This document shows positions 12,967-20,974 of a DNA stretch of 21,794 bases, piece after piece. Position 1 is the first letter of the stretch, and every line of letters begins with the position of its first letter. Made by a program: the position numbers and the translations under genes. The stretch is from JAYTJL01 sp043731125 (lineage in GTDB: Bacteria; Patescibacteriota; Saccharimonadia; Saccharimonadales; UBA10212). The stretch is from NCBI GenBank assembly GCA_043731125.1, contig JAYTJL010000035.1, forward strand, positions 1 to 21,794, in the 5' to 3' direction. Under the pieces are notes generated by a model. It saw only the letters and a list, made by a program, of their open reading frames with translations. It had not been told where the DNA came from and ran no database searches.

Positions 12967-14997
12967 ATGATTATCAACTTGATTAAGAAATTGGTACTGC
13001 TTTTGAGCATAGTAGCTCTTGTTGTGACGGGTGTTGCACCCCTAGCATCCGTAGTTAATGCCGCTGGAGTGAATTTAGTAGTCAATCCTTCAACCGAAAC
13101 AGCTAACTCTACAAACACAGCACCCCTGTCCTGGAATAAGGGTGGCTGGGGTACTAATACATCTACGCTTACTTACCCAAATGGCGGTGCTAACACCGGC
13201 ACTAAAAGTTTATTAGTAAGTACAACTAGCTACACCAGCGGTGATGCAAAATGGTATTTTAACGACGTAGCTGTCAAGACCAACCAGAAATACACGTATA
13301 CAGAGTCTTACAAGTCCAACGTGGCAACCGATGTCACCATCCAATACACCTCAACCACTGGTGTGATTTCTTATGTTTGGCTAGGCAACTTAGTAGCCAG
13401 TACCACCAGCTACACCCCAGTAAGTTTCAGTTTTACTACTCCAACTAATGCCAAATCCTTAACTGTTTTCCACACCCTAAATAAGGTTGGCTGGCTACAG
13501 ACAGATGACTTTAGCCTGACTGATGATTCAGGTGTTACGCCGCCCCCGGCAACCGCACCTACTGTTACGATAGATGCACCTCTTAACAACGCAACAGTTA
13601 GTGGTACAACTCAAGCAATCAACACTACAGTTAGTGCTGACACAATTGGGGTACAGTTCAAGATTGATGGTGTTAACTTTGGCGTAGAGGACATTACAGC
13701 ACCATTCTCAACTGTCTGGAACACCACTACTGCTACCAATGGAGCACACACCATTAGCGCAATAGCCCGTAACGCCTCAGGGCAAACCGCAACTGCATCC
13801 ACTGCAGTAAATGTGCAAAACAGCGTAACCCCTCCCCCTCCACCACCAGCTACCGGCAGTAATCTGATTGCAAATCCGTCCTTTGAAACATCTAGTACCG
13901 GTACTAGCCCTGACGGATGGTCGAGTGGCAACTGGGGTACGAATACAGCAACTTTTGCTTACCTGTCTACCGGTCATACTGGTACAAAGAGCGTAAAAGC
14001 CACTATTAGCGGTTACAGCAACGGTGCTGCCAGCTGGCACTATGCTGGTGCAAATGTTGTTGCTGGCAAGACATACAAATATGAAAACTGGTATCAGTCA
14101 AATGTTGACACAGAAGTTGATGCCGAGGTTGTCATGGCCGACGGAAGCGTTCAATATTTTTGGCTAGGGACAGTGATTGCCAGTACCAGTTGGGCTAAAT
14201 TTAGTGCAACATTTGTACCACCTGCCGGCGCAAAAAGCGTAGCCATTTACCAAATTTTGGCTAAAAACGGATATATTACTACCGATGACTATTCCTTAGC
14301 AGAATATACCCCAGCTCGCCTTGGCCGTGCAATAGTTAGCCTGACGTTCGATGATGGCTGGAGAACAATCTACTCGGGAGGCCTGCCAGCACTTAAAAAA
14401 TATGGCTTTGTCTCTACACAATACCTAAATAGTCAGCCAATTGTTGACGGTTATTCCGACTACATGACCTATCAAATGGTTAAGGACTTTGCAGCTCAAG
14501 GCAGCGAACTTGCCTGGCACACCCGTACACATTCAGACTTAACCAAACTATCAGCTACTAATATTAGAACCGAACTTAGCATTCCATCTAATTTCTTGAG
14601 TGGCATTGGTCAGCCCTCAACAGTATTTAAGAATTTTGCTACACCTTTTGGTGCGTACAATGCCACTTCTATAAGTGAGATTAAGAAACTCTACAGCTCT
14701 CATCGTAGTACAGATGTTGGTTTCAATAGTAAGGATAACCTAGACATATACAACATTAAGGTTCAGAACATCACTAATACCACAACGCCTGCCCAGGTTA
14801 AGGCTTGGGTCGACCGAGCAATTGCCGATGGCACGTGGCTAGTGTTGGTGTATCATGAAGTTACAGCTAGCGCTGCTGACCCGACCTATGCTGTGACGCC
14901 AGCAAACCTTGATCTTGAGTTAAACTACATAAAACAAAGCGGAATAAGTGTACAAACAGTTCAACAAGCATTAAATGAGATCAAAGCCCAGCAATAG
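12967..14997 (+). CDS. Secreted polysaccharide deacetylase with duplicated GGWG modules
   Basis: A 676-residue exported protein. A signal peptide (1-32, ending VVNA) is followed by a first beta-rich module (about 34-190: NPSTE, GGWGTNT, GTKS, YTSGDAKW, TDDFS), an Ig-like domain (about 197-285), a proline run (289-294), a second copy of the module (about 300-448: NPSFE, NWGTNT, GTKS, TDDYS) and a NodB catalytic domain (458-676). The latter has TFDDGW at 460-465, HTRTH with His518 and His522, TPFGAYN at 559-565 and YHE at 629-631. The modules resemble carbohydrate-binding jelly-roll domains of the CBM4/9 kind in size and layout, which is inference. No LPXTG or other anchor is present. It is overlapped by the next gene by 23 bases. 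Confidence 0.9.
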   Translation: MIINLIKKLVLLLSIVALVVTGVAPLASVVNAAGVNLVVNPSTETANSTNTAPLSWNKGGWGTNTSTLTYPNGGANTGTKSLLVSTTSYTSGDAKWYFNDVAVKTNQKYTYTESYKSNVATDVTIQYTSTTGVISYVWLGNLVASTTSYTPVSFSFTTPTNAKSLTVFHTLNKVGWLQTDDFSLTDDSGVTPPPATAPTVTIDAPLNNATVSGTTQAINTTVSADTIGVQFKIDGVNFGVEDITAPFSTVWNTTTATNGAHTISAIARNASGQTATASTAVNVQNSVTPPPPPPATGSNLIANPSFETSSTGTSPDGWSSGNWGTNTATFAYLSTGHTGTKSVKATISGYSNGAASWHYAGANVVAGKTYKYENWYQSNVDTEVDAEVVMADGSVQYFWLGTVIASTSWAKFSATFVPPAGAKSVAIYQILAKNGYITTDDYSLAEYTPARLGRAIVSLTFDDGWRTIYSGGLPALKKYGFVSTQYLNSQPIVDGYSDYMTYQMVKDFAAQGSELAWHTRTHSDLTKLSATNIRTELSIPSNFLSGIGQPSTVFKNFATPFGAYNATSISEIKKLYSSHRSTDVGFNSKDNLDIYNIKVQNITNTTTPAQVKAWVDRAIADGTWLVLVYHEVTASAADPTYAVTPANLDLELNYIKQSGISVQTVQQALNEIKAQQ

Positions 14998-15811
14998 AAG
15001 AAAGTATTTTTCCAAACCGGCCCATCCCGGCCTAATCTTTGTAGCATTCCTGGGGATCAACATCATCAATTTAGCATTCGTGTCCGCATTTACATCTGTA
15101 TTTGACGAAGAAAATGTAACTGTAGCTATCAATGATGATAGTACCAAAACACTAGCAGCCAAAAAAATAGTCAAACCCCGTATGGCTAGGCCCACACCAA
15201 CGCCCGCTGCTGCACCACCCAAGCCTGTTGAACAGCTCTTCACGCATATAGGTATAGCCACTACTGTATTTTGGGTGGGCGAAGATGCCACGGCCGACAA
15301 TAACAACATTCACAACCACTCAAGTGCCTGGGTAGAAGATTGGCTGGCGGAATACGGTGGCGTAGATAGTCCGACTGAGCGCAATGGGTATCTGCCGGCT
15401 GGTTTTACCCCTAAAGAAAATCCATTCTACGTTGCCCTGCCCTATAACGACTTAGATAATAACGGTATTCGTAAGCCAACGGCAACAAAATGTGGGGAAG
15501 CTAATACCAAAAGTTCTTGGTGCAAAAATTCTTGGGTGGCAATAGGATGCCATGGGAAAATTGCCTATGGTCAGTGGCAGGACGCTGGACCGAACGGAGA
15601 AGACGACGTTAATTACGTTTTTGGCAGTGCTACCCCACTCAATCAATTTGGCACAAAATCCGGATTGGATGTCTCTCCGGCAATACGTGATTACTTAGGT
15701 ATGGGCGGTAATAATAAATGTGATTGGACTTTTATCAGCTACACCAGCGTCCCAGATGGGCCTTGGAAAATTAAGATAACCTCCACGCCCAGCTACGAAG
15801 TTAGCCAGTAA
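14975..15811 (+). CDS. Secreted or membrane-anchored protein, double-psi barrel-like
   Basis: A 278-residue protein of uncertain function. A basic N-terminus is followed by one transmembrane or uncleaved signal helix (about 18-40), a Pro/Ala/Lys linker (66-86) and a conserved-looking outer domain. That domain has PFYVALPYND, four cysteines (two possible disulfides), WVAIGCHGK, YGQWQDAGPNGEDD and GLDVSPAIRDYLG. The final motif, with the GK and D-x-GP stretches, recalls the double-psi beta-barrel of RlpA/MltA-type cell-wall proteins (Asp in DVSPA), but this is a resemblance only. The start overlaps the deacetylase end by 23 bases with no ribosome site, so it is probably translated by coupling and acts with it. 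Confidence 0.7.
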   Translation: MRSKPSNRRKYFSKPAHPGLIFVAFLGINIINLAFVSAFTSVFDEENVTVAINDDSTKTLAAKKIVKPRMARPTPTPAAAPPKPVEQLFTHIGIATTVFWVGEDATADNNNIHNHSSAWVEDWLAEYGGVDSPTERNGYLPAGFTPKENPFYVALPYNDLDNNGIRKPTATKCGEANTKSSWCKNSWVAIGCHGKIAYGQWQDAGPNGEDDVNYVFGSATPLNQFGTKSGLDVSPAIRDYLGMGGNNKCDWTFISYTSVPDGPWKIKITSTPSYEVSQ

Positions 15812-15815
15812 TATT

Positions 15816-15892
15816 TGGTACCCCGGGCAGGACTCGAACCTGCGACCTTGAGCTTAGAAGTCTCCTGCTCTATCCAACTGAGCTACCGGGGC
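15816..15892 (-). tRNA. tRNA-Arg (anticodon TCT)
   Basis: Acceptor GCCCCGG/CCGGGGT (a G-U first pair), D-stem GCTC/GAGC, anticodon loop CTTCTAA, T-arm GCAGG-TTCGAGT-CCTGC, discriminator A and encoded CCA. The anticodon TCT reads AGA. The anticodon stem GGAGA/GCTCA has only three standard pairs, with G-A and A-G at its two ends. It lies 3 bases after tRNA-Gly and is probably co-transcribed with it. Confidence 0.92.
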
Positions 15893-15895
15893 GCG

Positions 15896-15970
15896 TGGTG
15901 CGGGATGGGGGAATCGAACCCCCGTCCTAAGTTTGGAAAACTTATATATTAGCCGTTATACGAATCCCGC
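15896..15970 (-). tRNA. tRNA-Gly (anticodon TCC)
   Basis: Acceptor GCGGGAT/ATCCCGC, anticodon stem TAAGT/ACTTA around TTTCCAA, T-arm GGGGG-TTCGATT-CCCCC, discriminator A and encoded CCA. The anticodon TCC reads GGA. It is first in a two-tRNA transcript with its own promoter upstream. Confidence 0.95.
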
Positions 15971-16020
15971 GGTTAGTCTGAACTTTGGTTGCGTTGCTAG
16001 GACTGAAGCAAACTGGGGTA

Positions 16021-16048
16021 ATTATAACATCGGCAAAGTTCTTTGAAA
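16021..16048 (-). promoter_or_regulatory. Promoter for tRNA-Gly/tRNA-Arg
   Basis: On the minus strand, TTTCAA, 16 bases, then TATAAT preceded by TGT, an extended -10. It lies 50 bases before the tRNA-Gly 5' end. Confidence 0.65.
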
Positions 16049-16099
16049 AGCTATGACAGATAGCTCGATACTATAAGAATAAGCTTTAATATAATCTTA

Positions 16100-16128
16100 T
16101 TGACTTTATTGCATTAGTCTATTATAGT
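16100..16128 (+). promoter_or_regulatory. Promoter for the copper radical oxidase gene
   Basis: TTGACT, 17 bases, TATAGT on the plus strand. Transcription would start near 16135, only about 18 bases before the chosen ATG, giving a very short leader that still contains GGAG. Confidence 0.6.
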
Positions 16129-16152
16129 ATTACTACTGATATGGAGTTTTTG

Positions 16153-18717
16153 ATGCGGTTATCCCATGTAGGACAAACATTTTATAGAATAAACTTTAAA
16201 GAAGTTTTATCAAGAAGCACTTTGTTGATAAGTTGCAGTATTTTGACGTTGGGCTTAGTATTGCCCCTATCGATACCTAAAACAGCATATAGTGCACCAA
16301 CATCCCTGTTAAATGCCGACTTAGAGCAAGTGGTTTCTGGGACGCCTTATTGTTTCAGCAAAGGTGGTTGGGGTACTAACACCGCTTCTTGGAAAATTAC
16401 AAACGACGCACATTCTGGGACTAAAGCCCAATCATTAACAATTACTAATTATGCAAGCGGTGATCGTAAATTACTAATGTCCTTGAACAACACTTGCGCA
16501 CCCGCCGTTACACCAGGCCAAATGTATAATTTATCAACCTGGTATAAATCAACCTCAACTAAAAATTCCCTGACGGTATTTCGTCACTCAGCTAGTGGCT
16601 GGACGTATTGGACTGATTTGATTAGCCTGCCAGCCACCGCAACCTGGAGTCAGGTTATGGCAACAACCCCAGCAATACCAATTGGCACCGATCAGATTTC
16701 CTTTGGAGTTACACTATCAGGTAATGGCATACTAATCACAGATGACTACGGCTTTACACCAAATGTTGCCCAGCCAAACCCTCCCACAAACCCTGAATTA
16801 ACAAATAACCCTGGCTTGGAAGACGGTGGCAATCCACCTACAGGCTGGTTCTTAGGTGGTTGGGGTAATGCCACCGTAAATACTGGAGTGACTACCACAG
16901 ATACTAAAAGTGGTAACCGAGCATACTCAATAACTTTGAGTGGCCGAACTGAAGGTGATTACAAGTTGTTGCCAACAGATGCATCGTCACCTAAAGTCCA
17001 ACCTGGTAGCATTTATAAATTATCCGCCTGGTACAAGTCTAGCGTTGATCAAAACAGCGTAACTGTTTTCGCACACACTTCTTCTGGGTGGGGTTATTGG
17101 ACTGATATTAAGTCTTTGCCAGCAACGGCAACATGGACAAAAATAGACACCGAAACACCTATGATACCTGCTGGAATTGATGCCATTGCTTGGGGAGTGT
17201 CCATTTATGGAAACGGCACTCTGATCACCGATGATTACTCCACCCAACTAAAAGGTACATCTGCTCCACCAGCTACCGGCCCCTCTGCTGATGGACGTTG
17301 GACTGTTTTCAACTATCAAGCGCCTATCCGAGCTGTTCATTCAACCCTGCTTAAAAACGGCAAGGTACTACTCGTTGCCGGCTCTGGTAACAATCTTACA
17401 GATTTTCAGTCAGGGACCTTTAAGGCTAGTATTTGGGATCCAATAACTGGTGTATTTAACACCTTAACTGTTCCTAAAGATATGTTCTGTGCCGGTCATG
17501 TAACACTGCCAGACGGAAGAGTTTTGATTCAAGGCGGCACTAAGTCCTACCCAACTACACCAACCGGTACAGGCTATGGTGGACTCAAAGATTCTTGGAT
17601 ATTCGACCCCGATACAAACACATTTACTGCCACAAATGATGCCAACGAAGGGCACTGGTACCCAACCCTGACAGAGCTAGGTGATGGCAACATCTGGATG
17701 GCAGGTGGTCTTAAGGAGGACACCACGGGAGCAGTTAATACTGAAAAGTTTGATTTTAATAGCTCTAGCTGGCTACCTACCGCTCAAGTTCAGCAAACAT
17801 GGTCATTCTGGGGACTATACCCTCACATGTATTTGATGCAAAATGGCAATCTCTTCTATAGTGGTGGACATGTATTTGGGGATGGTTTGCCTGGAAGTGG
17901 TGCATCTGTTTATAATCCAAATAATGGAAATATAGTAGATGTACCTGGCCTCCGACAAAAAGATATGCGTGATCAATCGGCATCGGTACTTTTACCCCCA
18001 GCACAGGATCAAAAAGTATTAATAACCGGTGGTGGCAATATCAACACCGCCAACCCAGCTATTAACCTAACTGACGTTATAGATCTCAAAATGCCCTCCC
18101 CGTCTTATACCGCCGGACCTGATTTGCCAGGACTGGGCAAAATGTATGTTAATGCCACAATACTGCCTGATAGGACTGTACTAATCAGTAACGGCGGACG
18201 TCTCAATCGTGATGCTTCTACCAATGTATTGTCGGCTGCCATATATGACCCAGCCACCAATAGTTTTCGTTCGGTTGCGGCTGACCCAATAGGTAGAAAT
18301 TATCATAGTTCGGCTGTACTCTTGCCTGATGGTAGAGTTGTTGTATTGGGTTCAAACCCTGGTGATGGCAGCTTTGAAATGCGTATTTCTCTTTATGAGC
18401 CTTCTTACTTGTTTAAAACAGCGCGTCCAGAAATTTCCAATTCACCAGCCAACATAAGCTATGGCCAAAACTTTAACTTTAATGTCAACGCCCAAGCTAA
18501 AACCATCAAATGGGCCCAATTTGTACGGCCAATGTCAATAACACATCAGATGGATTCAAATATGAGGTTAGTTGATTTACCGGTTGTAGTACAAAACGGA
18601 GTAGCAACTGTAAGCGTGCCAGCCAACCGTAACCTGTTGCCACCCGGCCCATACATGCTGACTGTGACAGATTCGGACGGAGTACCTTCAATAGCTAAGT
18701 GGGTTATGGTGCGCTAA
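16153..18717 (+). CDS. Secreted galactose/glyoxal oxidase-like copper radical oxidase (AA5-type) with two GGWG modules
   Basis: An 854-residue exported protein. A signal sequence (helix about 23-40, likely cut after YSA near 48) is followed by two copies of the GGWG...TDD module (about 50-205 and 215-370), a Kelch-like beta-propeller and a galactose-oxidase C-terminal domain. Every cofactor residue known from galactose oxidase has a candidate: Cys446 in DMFCAGH and Tyr503 in HWYPTL (cross-linked pair), Tyr717-His718 in NYHSS, and His798 in ITHQMD. The family oxidises primary alcohols or aldehydes with release of hydrogen peroxide. ATG 16153 follows GGAG by six bases; the ATG at 16141 overlaps that site. 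Substrate is unknown; surface glycans are the natural guess. The modules match those of the secreted deacetylase. Confidence 0.88.
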   Translation: MRLSHVGQTFYRINFKEVLSRSTLLISCSILTLGLVLPLSIPKTAYSAPTSLLNADLEQVVSGTPYCFSKGGWGTNTASWKITNDAHSGTKAQSLTITNYASGDRKLLMSLNNTCAPAVTPGQMYNLSTWYKSTSTKNSLTVFRHSASGWTYWTDLISLPATATWSQVMATTPAIPIGTDQISFGVTLSGNGILITDDYGFTPNVAQPNPPTNPELTNNPGLEDGGNPPTGWFLGGWGNATVNTGVTTTDTKSGNRAYSITLSGRTEGDYKLLPTDASSPKVQPGSIYKLSAWYKSSVDQNSVTVFAHTSSGWGYWTDIKSLPATATWTKIDTETPMIPAGIDAIAWGVSIYGNGTLITDDYSTQLKGTSAPPATGPSADGRWTVFNYQAPIRAVHSTLLKNGKVLLVAGSGNNLTDFQSGTFKASIWDPITGVFNTLTVPKDMFCAGHVTLPDGRVLIQGGTKSYPTTPTGTGYGGLKDSWIFDPDTNTFTATNDANEGHWYPTLTELGDGNIWMAGGLKEDTTGAVNTEKFDFNSSSWLPTAQVQQTWSFWGLYPHMYLMQNGNLFYSGGHVFGDGLPGSGASVYNPNNGNIVDVPGLRQKDMRDQSASVLLPPAQDQKVLITGGGNINTANPAINLTDVIDLKMPSPSYTAGPDLPGLGKMYVNATILPDRTVLISNGGRLNRDASTNVLSAAIYDPATNSFRSVAADPIGRNYHSSAVLLPDGRVVVLGSNPGDGSFEMRISLYEPSYLFKTARPEISNSPANISYGQNFNFNVNAQAKTIKWAQFVRPMSITHQMDSNMRLVDLPVVVQNGVATVSVPANRNLLPPGPYMLTVTDSDGVPSIAKWVMVR

Positions 18718-18741
18718 GAAGTACAATATTGGTTAAATTAT

Positions 18742-19290
18742 ATGAAAAGTATTAAACTTCCTCTTATCCATAAAAAACAATCACTCTTTGTCGGAGCGGT
18801 AGTAATAGGTATAGCATCAGCTTTATTTTATGTACTACTTTTAGCCAATCAAAGTGGTCAACAGCAGACTGCGGAAGCTTTTGTTAAACAACTTCAGAGT
18901 CAAGTTGACGCGACAGACGGTTCACCCAGAGATGGACGTGATCCAGCATCCCAAGGTCAAACAAGTCTTGCAAGTGCCGCTTCGCAGCCCACAGGGACCG
19001 GTCAGCGAACCACTCAACAAGCTACAGCTACCGATAGTAATCATCATCACACTGGCGGTGATACCAATTTAGTTGCATCCGGTAGTGCCGTTGGAGCAAA
19101 CGGTTGTTTTGTAGACTATGGTAAACCTGGCGAACAGTGTTTACCAGCTCATGCAGCACCCGATGGCAACCTAACTTGCGCAAACGTTATAAAATATTTC
19201 CCGAATGGTATCACTACTGTTTACGGTACGGACAGATTCCACCTAGACACCAACCATGACGGTACTGCATGTGGCAGTGGTGATTTTTAG
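18742..19290 (+). CDS. Membrane-anchored protein with Excalibur-type calcium-binding domain
   Basis: A 182-residue protein with one N-terminal transmembrane helix (about 15-35), a long low-complexity Gln/Thr/Ser/Gly linker (36-118) including HHH at 101-103, and a cysteine-rich C-terminal domain (119-182). The end, LDTNHDGTACGSGDF, contains the D-x-N-x-D-G loop and cysteine typical of Excalibur domains (Asp169, Asn171, Asp173). Cys122 and Cys133 add a possible disulfide. The role is unknown; such domains occur on extracellular proteins and bind calcium. It lies 24 bases after the oxidase gene on the same strand with no clear ribosome site, so co-transcription is likely. Confidence 0.78.
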   Translation: MKSIKLPLIHKKQSLFVGAVVIGIASALFYVLLLANQSGQQQTAEAFVKQLQSQVDATDGSPRDGRDPASQGQTSLASAASQPTGTGQRTTQQATATDSNHHHTGGDTNLVASGSAVGANGCFVDYGKPGEQCLPAHAAPDGNLTCANVIKYFPNGITTVYGTDRFHLDTNHDGTACGSGDF

Positions 19291-19355
19291 ATAAAAAAAG
19301 CATTTACGTTTCGCTCAATCAGACATTTATTGTAGAACGTAGCCAAACCAAGACT

Positions 19356-19380
19356 GTAGTTTATAAAGTTTATAAACTAC
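19356..19380. terminator. Perfect 25-nt palindrome, probable bidirectional terminator
   Basis: GTAGTTTATAAA, one G, TTTATAAACTAC: a perfect 12+1+12 inverted repeat between converging genes. It contains the stop codon of the minus-strand glycosyltransferase (19370-19372). Like the repeat at 6629-6660 it opens with GTAG and closes with CTAC. Confidence 0.6.
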
Positions 19381-20974
19381 TGGCAGATATTTGATTGTTG
19401 TTATTAACTTTATACACCAAGATCTTTTGGTTGTCCTTGCCAAACTCAGCAACTACATTTGAGTTTTTGACAGCCTCGCTAACAGTCGGGAATATTCTTT
19501 CAAAGTTATTACTGCCCACAGTTGGGCCATTTAGAATTACGTAGTCAATGCCACGCCAGCCGGCTATTTCCTTGGCTACAGCTGGGTCAGTTTCGATTTT
19601 ATACAGCCAAACAGGATCAGGTTTGCTAAAGCCTTTTTCTTGGATGTCAGTCCAAAGTGCAGACTCTACCACAAGGCGATTGTTGGGATCTATGTTACGT
19701 TCAATCCAAGCTATAGCTTGTCGGCTCGATAAGTCACTATCGTAATTCGCCAATTGGTTCAATTTAGGTTGCCAGGCTGGGATTACAAAAGCTGTTATAA
19801 CAATTGTAAGAACGATTGCCACGGTAGATGCACCCAGGAGATGCATGATTCGTTTTCCAAAACATAGAGGGTAGATAACTAGGCGGTCAACCACTCCAGC
19901 CAATACTAGCGCGGCAAAAGGTAATACTATAATTATATATGGATATGGAAGATAGCCGGGTCTCATTAGTACGATTATGCAAAGTAATAAAGCAAGAGCT
20001 GCAATACGCAATCGTTTGTAAAACATAGCTATCGGTAAGCAGATAAGTCCAGTTAGTAATAGCCAAAGGTCAATATTAAGCCAGTAACCAATAAGGCCTC
20101 GAGTATCGCTAGAAGCGTCAAATACACTACCACTACCGGCCCGTTCAAAAATCTGCCATCCTAGGCTACCTAGTAGAGATACGTGCCCAGCACCAGGAAA
20201 TAACTCATTTTTTAACAAAGCATAAATTAAATATAGGCCGCTTAACATAAAGAATACAATACCAAAGCTTGTTAGTGTGTATCTTCGGTTTCGACGATCG
20301 CCGTTTTGCCAGAGTGCATAAATCAAGACTGGTAACATCACTGCAAAAGTCTCTTTGCTTAGCACAGCAACAGCCATACACGCGGCACTGCCGACTGCAG
20401 AGGTTAAATTTCTCTTAGGATTCAAGGCGAGTATAAATGCGGCCAGCATCCACGGCAGAGCGACATTATCAAGAAGTATATAGCGGCTAAATTCAACTAC
20501 CAAAGGACTCAATGAAAAAGCAAGTGTACCCAAAGAAGCCGCCAAGGGACTCATCCCCAGACGCCTAGCCAGGATGTATAACAGTCCTACTGACAAAATA
20601 TGTAACAGAAACATAAATTCCCGGCCAGCACTAATAGCCGAATCGTATCTGTCAAGGGCGTTTGTGGCTGCCAAATAGCCTGCCACTTGAATCCAACCAG
20701 CTGGCGGGTGATCATACCAATAGGTATAGTGTGCTAAATCGCCACGTTCTTTGACGGCCCAAGCCTGTGAAATATATGTGCCTTCATCTTCAAACCGTTG
20801 AGGCGAGCCTGTCATGTTAGCTGAACTAACAATACCCGCCACCAATATCAATAAAGTGACCATTACCACATCAAGCTTAATCAATTTTTTAGTCGCTGAA
20901 ACAAGTCGCCTAGATCGACCAATTTTTAAACTGACCTTATTGGGTAATTTATACTTTGTCTTGAATATACGCAT
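19370..20974 (-). CDS. GT-C family membrane glycosyltransferase (PMT/ArnT-like)
   Basis: A 534-residue polytopic protein with about ten hydrophobic helices and a soluble C-terminal domain (from about 415). The first outer loop carries FEDEGTY (61-67) with the acidic catalytic pair, and WYDHPPAGW (86-94), both typical of the dolichyl/polyprenyl-phosphate-sugar GT-C enzymes (GT39/GT83 group). These transfer a sugar from a lipid carrier to a protein, lipid or polymer on the outer face. Its ATG overlaps the stop of the GT2 gene by one base (TAATG), so the two are translationally coupled. That suggests the GT2 enzyme and this transferase work in one pathway. Acceptor and sugar are unknown. Confidence 0.88.
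   Translation of the reverse strand: MRIFKTKYKLPNKVSLKIGRSRRLVSATKKLIKLDVVMVTLLILVAGIVSSANMTGSPQRFEDEGTYISQAWAVKERGDLAHYTYWYDHPPAGWIQVAGYLAATNALDRYDSAISAGREFMFLLHILSVGLLYILARRLGMSPLAASLGTLAFSLSPLVVEFSRYILLDNVALPWMLAAFILALNPKRNLTSAVGSAACMAVAVLSKETFAVMLPVLIYALWQNGDRRNRRYTLTSFGIVFFMLSGLYLIYALLKNELFPGAGHVSLLGSLGWQIFERAGSGSVFDASSDTRGLIGYWLNIDLWLLLTGLICLPIAMFYKRLRIAALALLLCIIVLMRPGYLPYPYIIIVLPFAALVLAGVVDRLVIYPLCFGKRIMHLLGASTVAIVLTIVITAFVIPAWQPKLNQLANYDSDLSSRQAIAWIERNIDPNNRLVVESALWTDIQEKGFSKPDPVWLYKIETDPAVAKEIAGWRGIDYVILNGPTVGSNNFERIFPTVSEAVKNSNVVAEFGKDNQKILVYKVNNNNQISASSL

Noticed and set aside
13611..14040. Minus-strand frames opposite the secreted deacetylase
   Set aside because: Shadows of repetitive Thr/Ser/Gly-rich coding sequence; low-complexity products.
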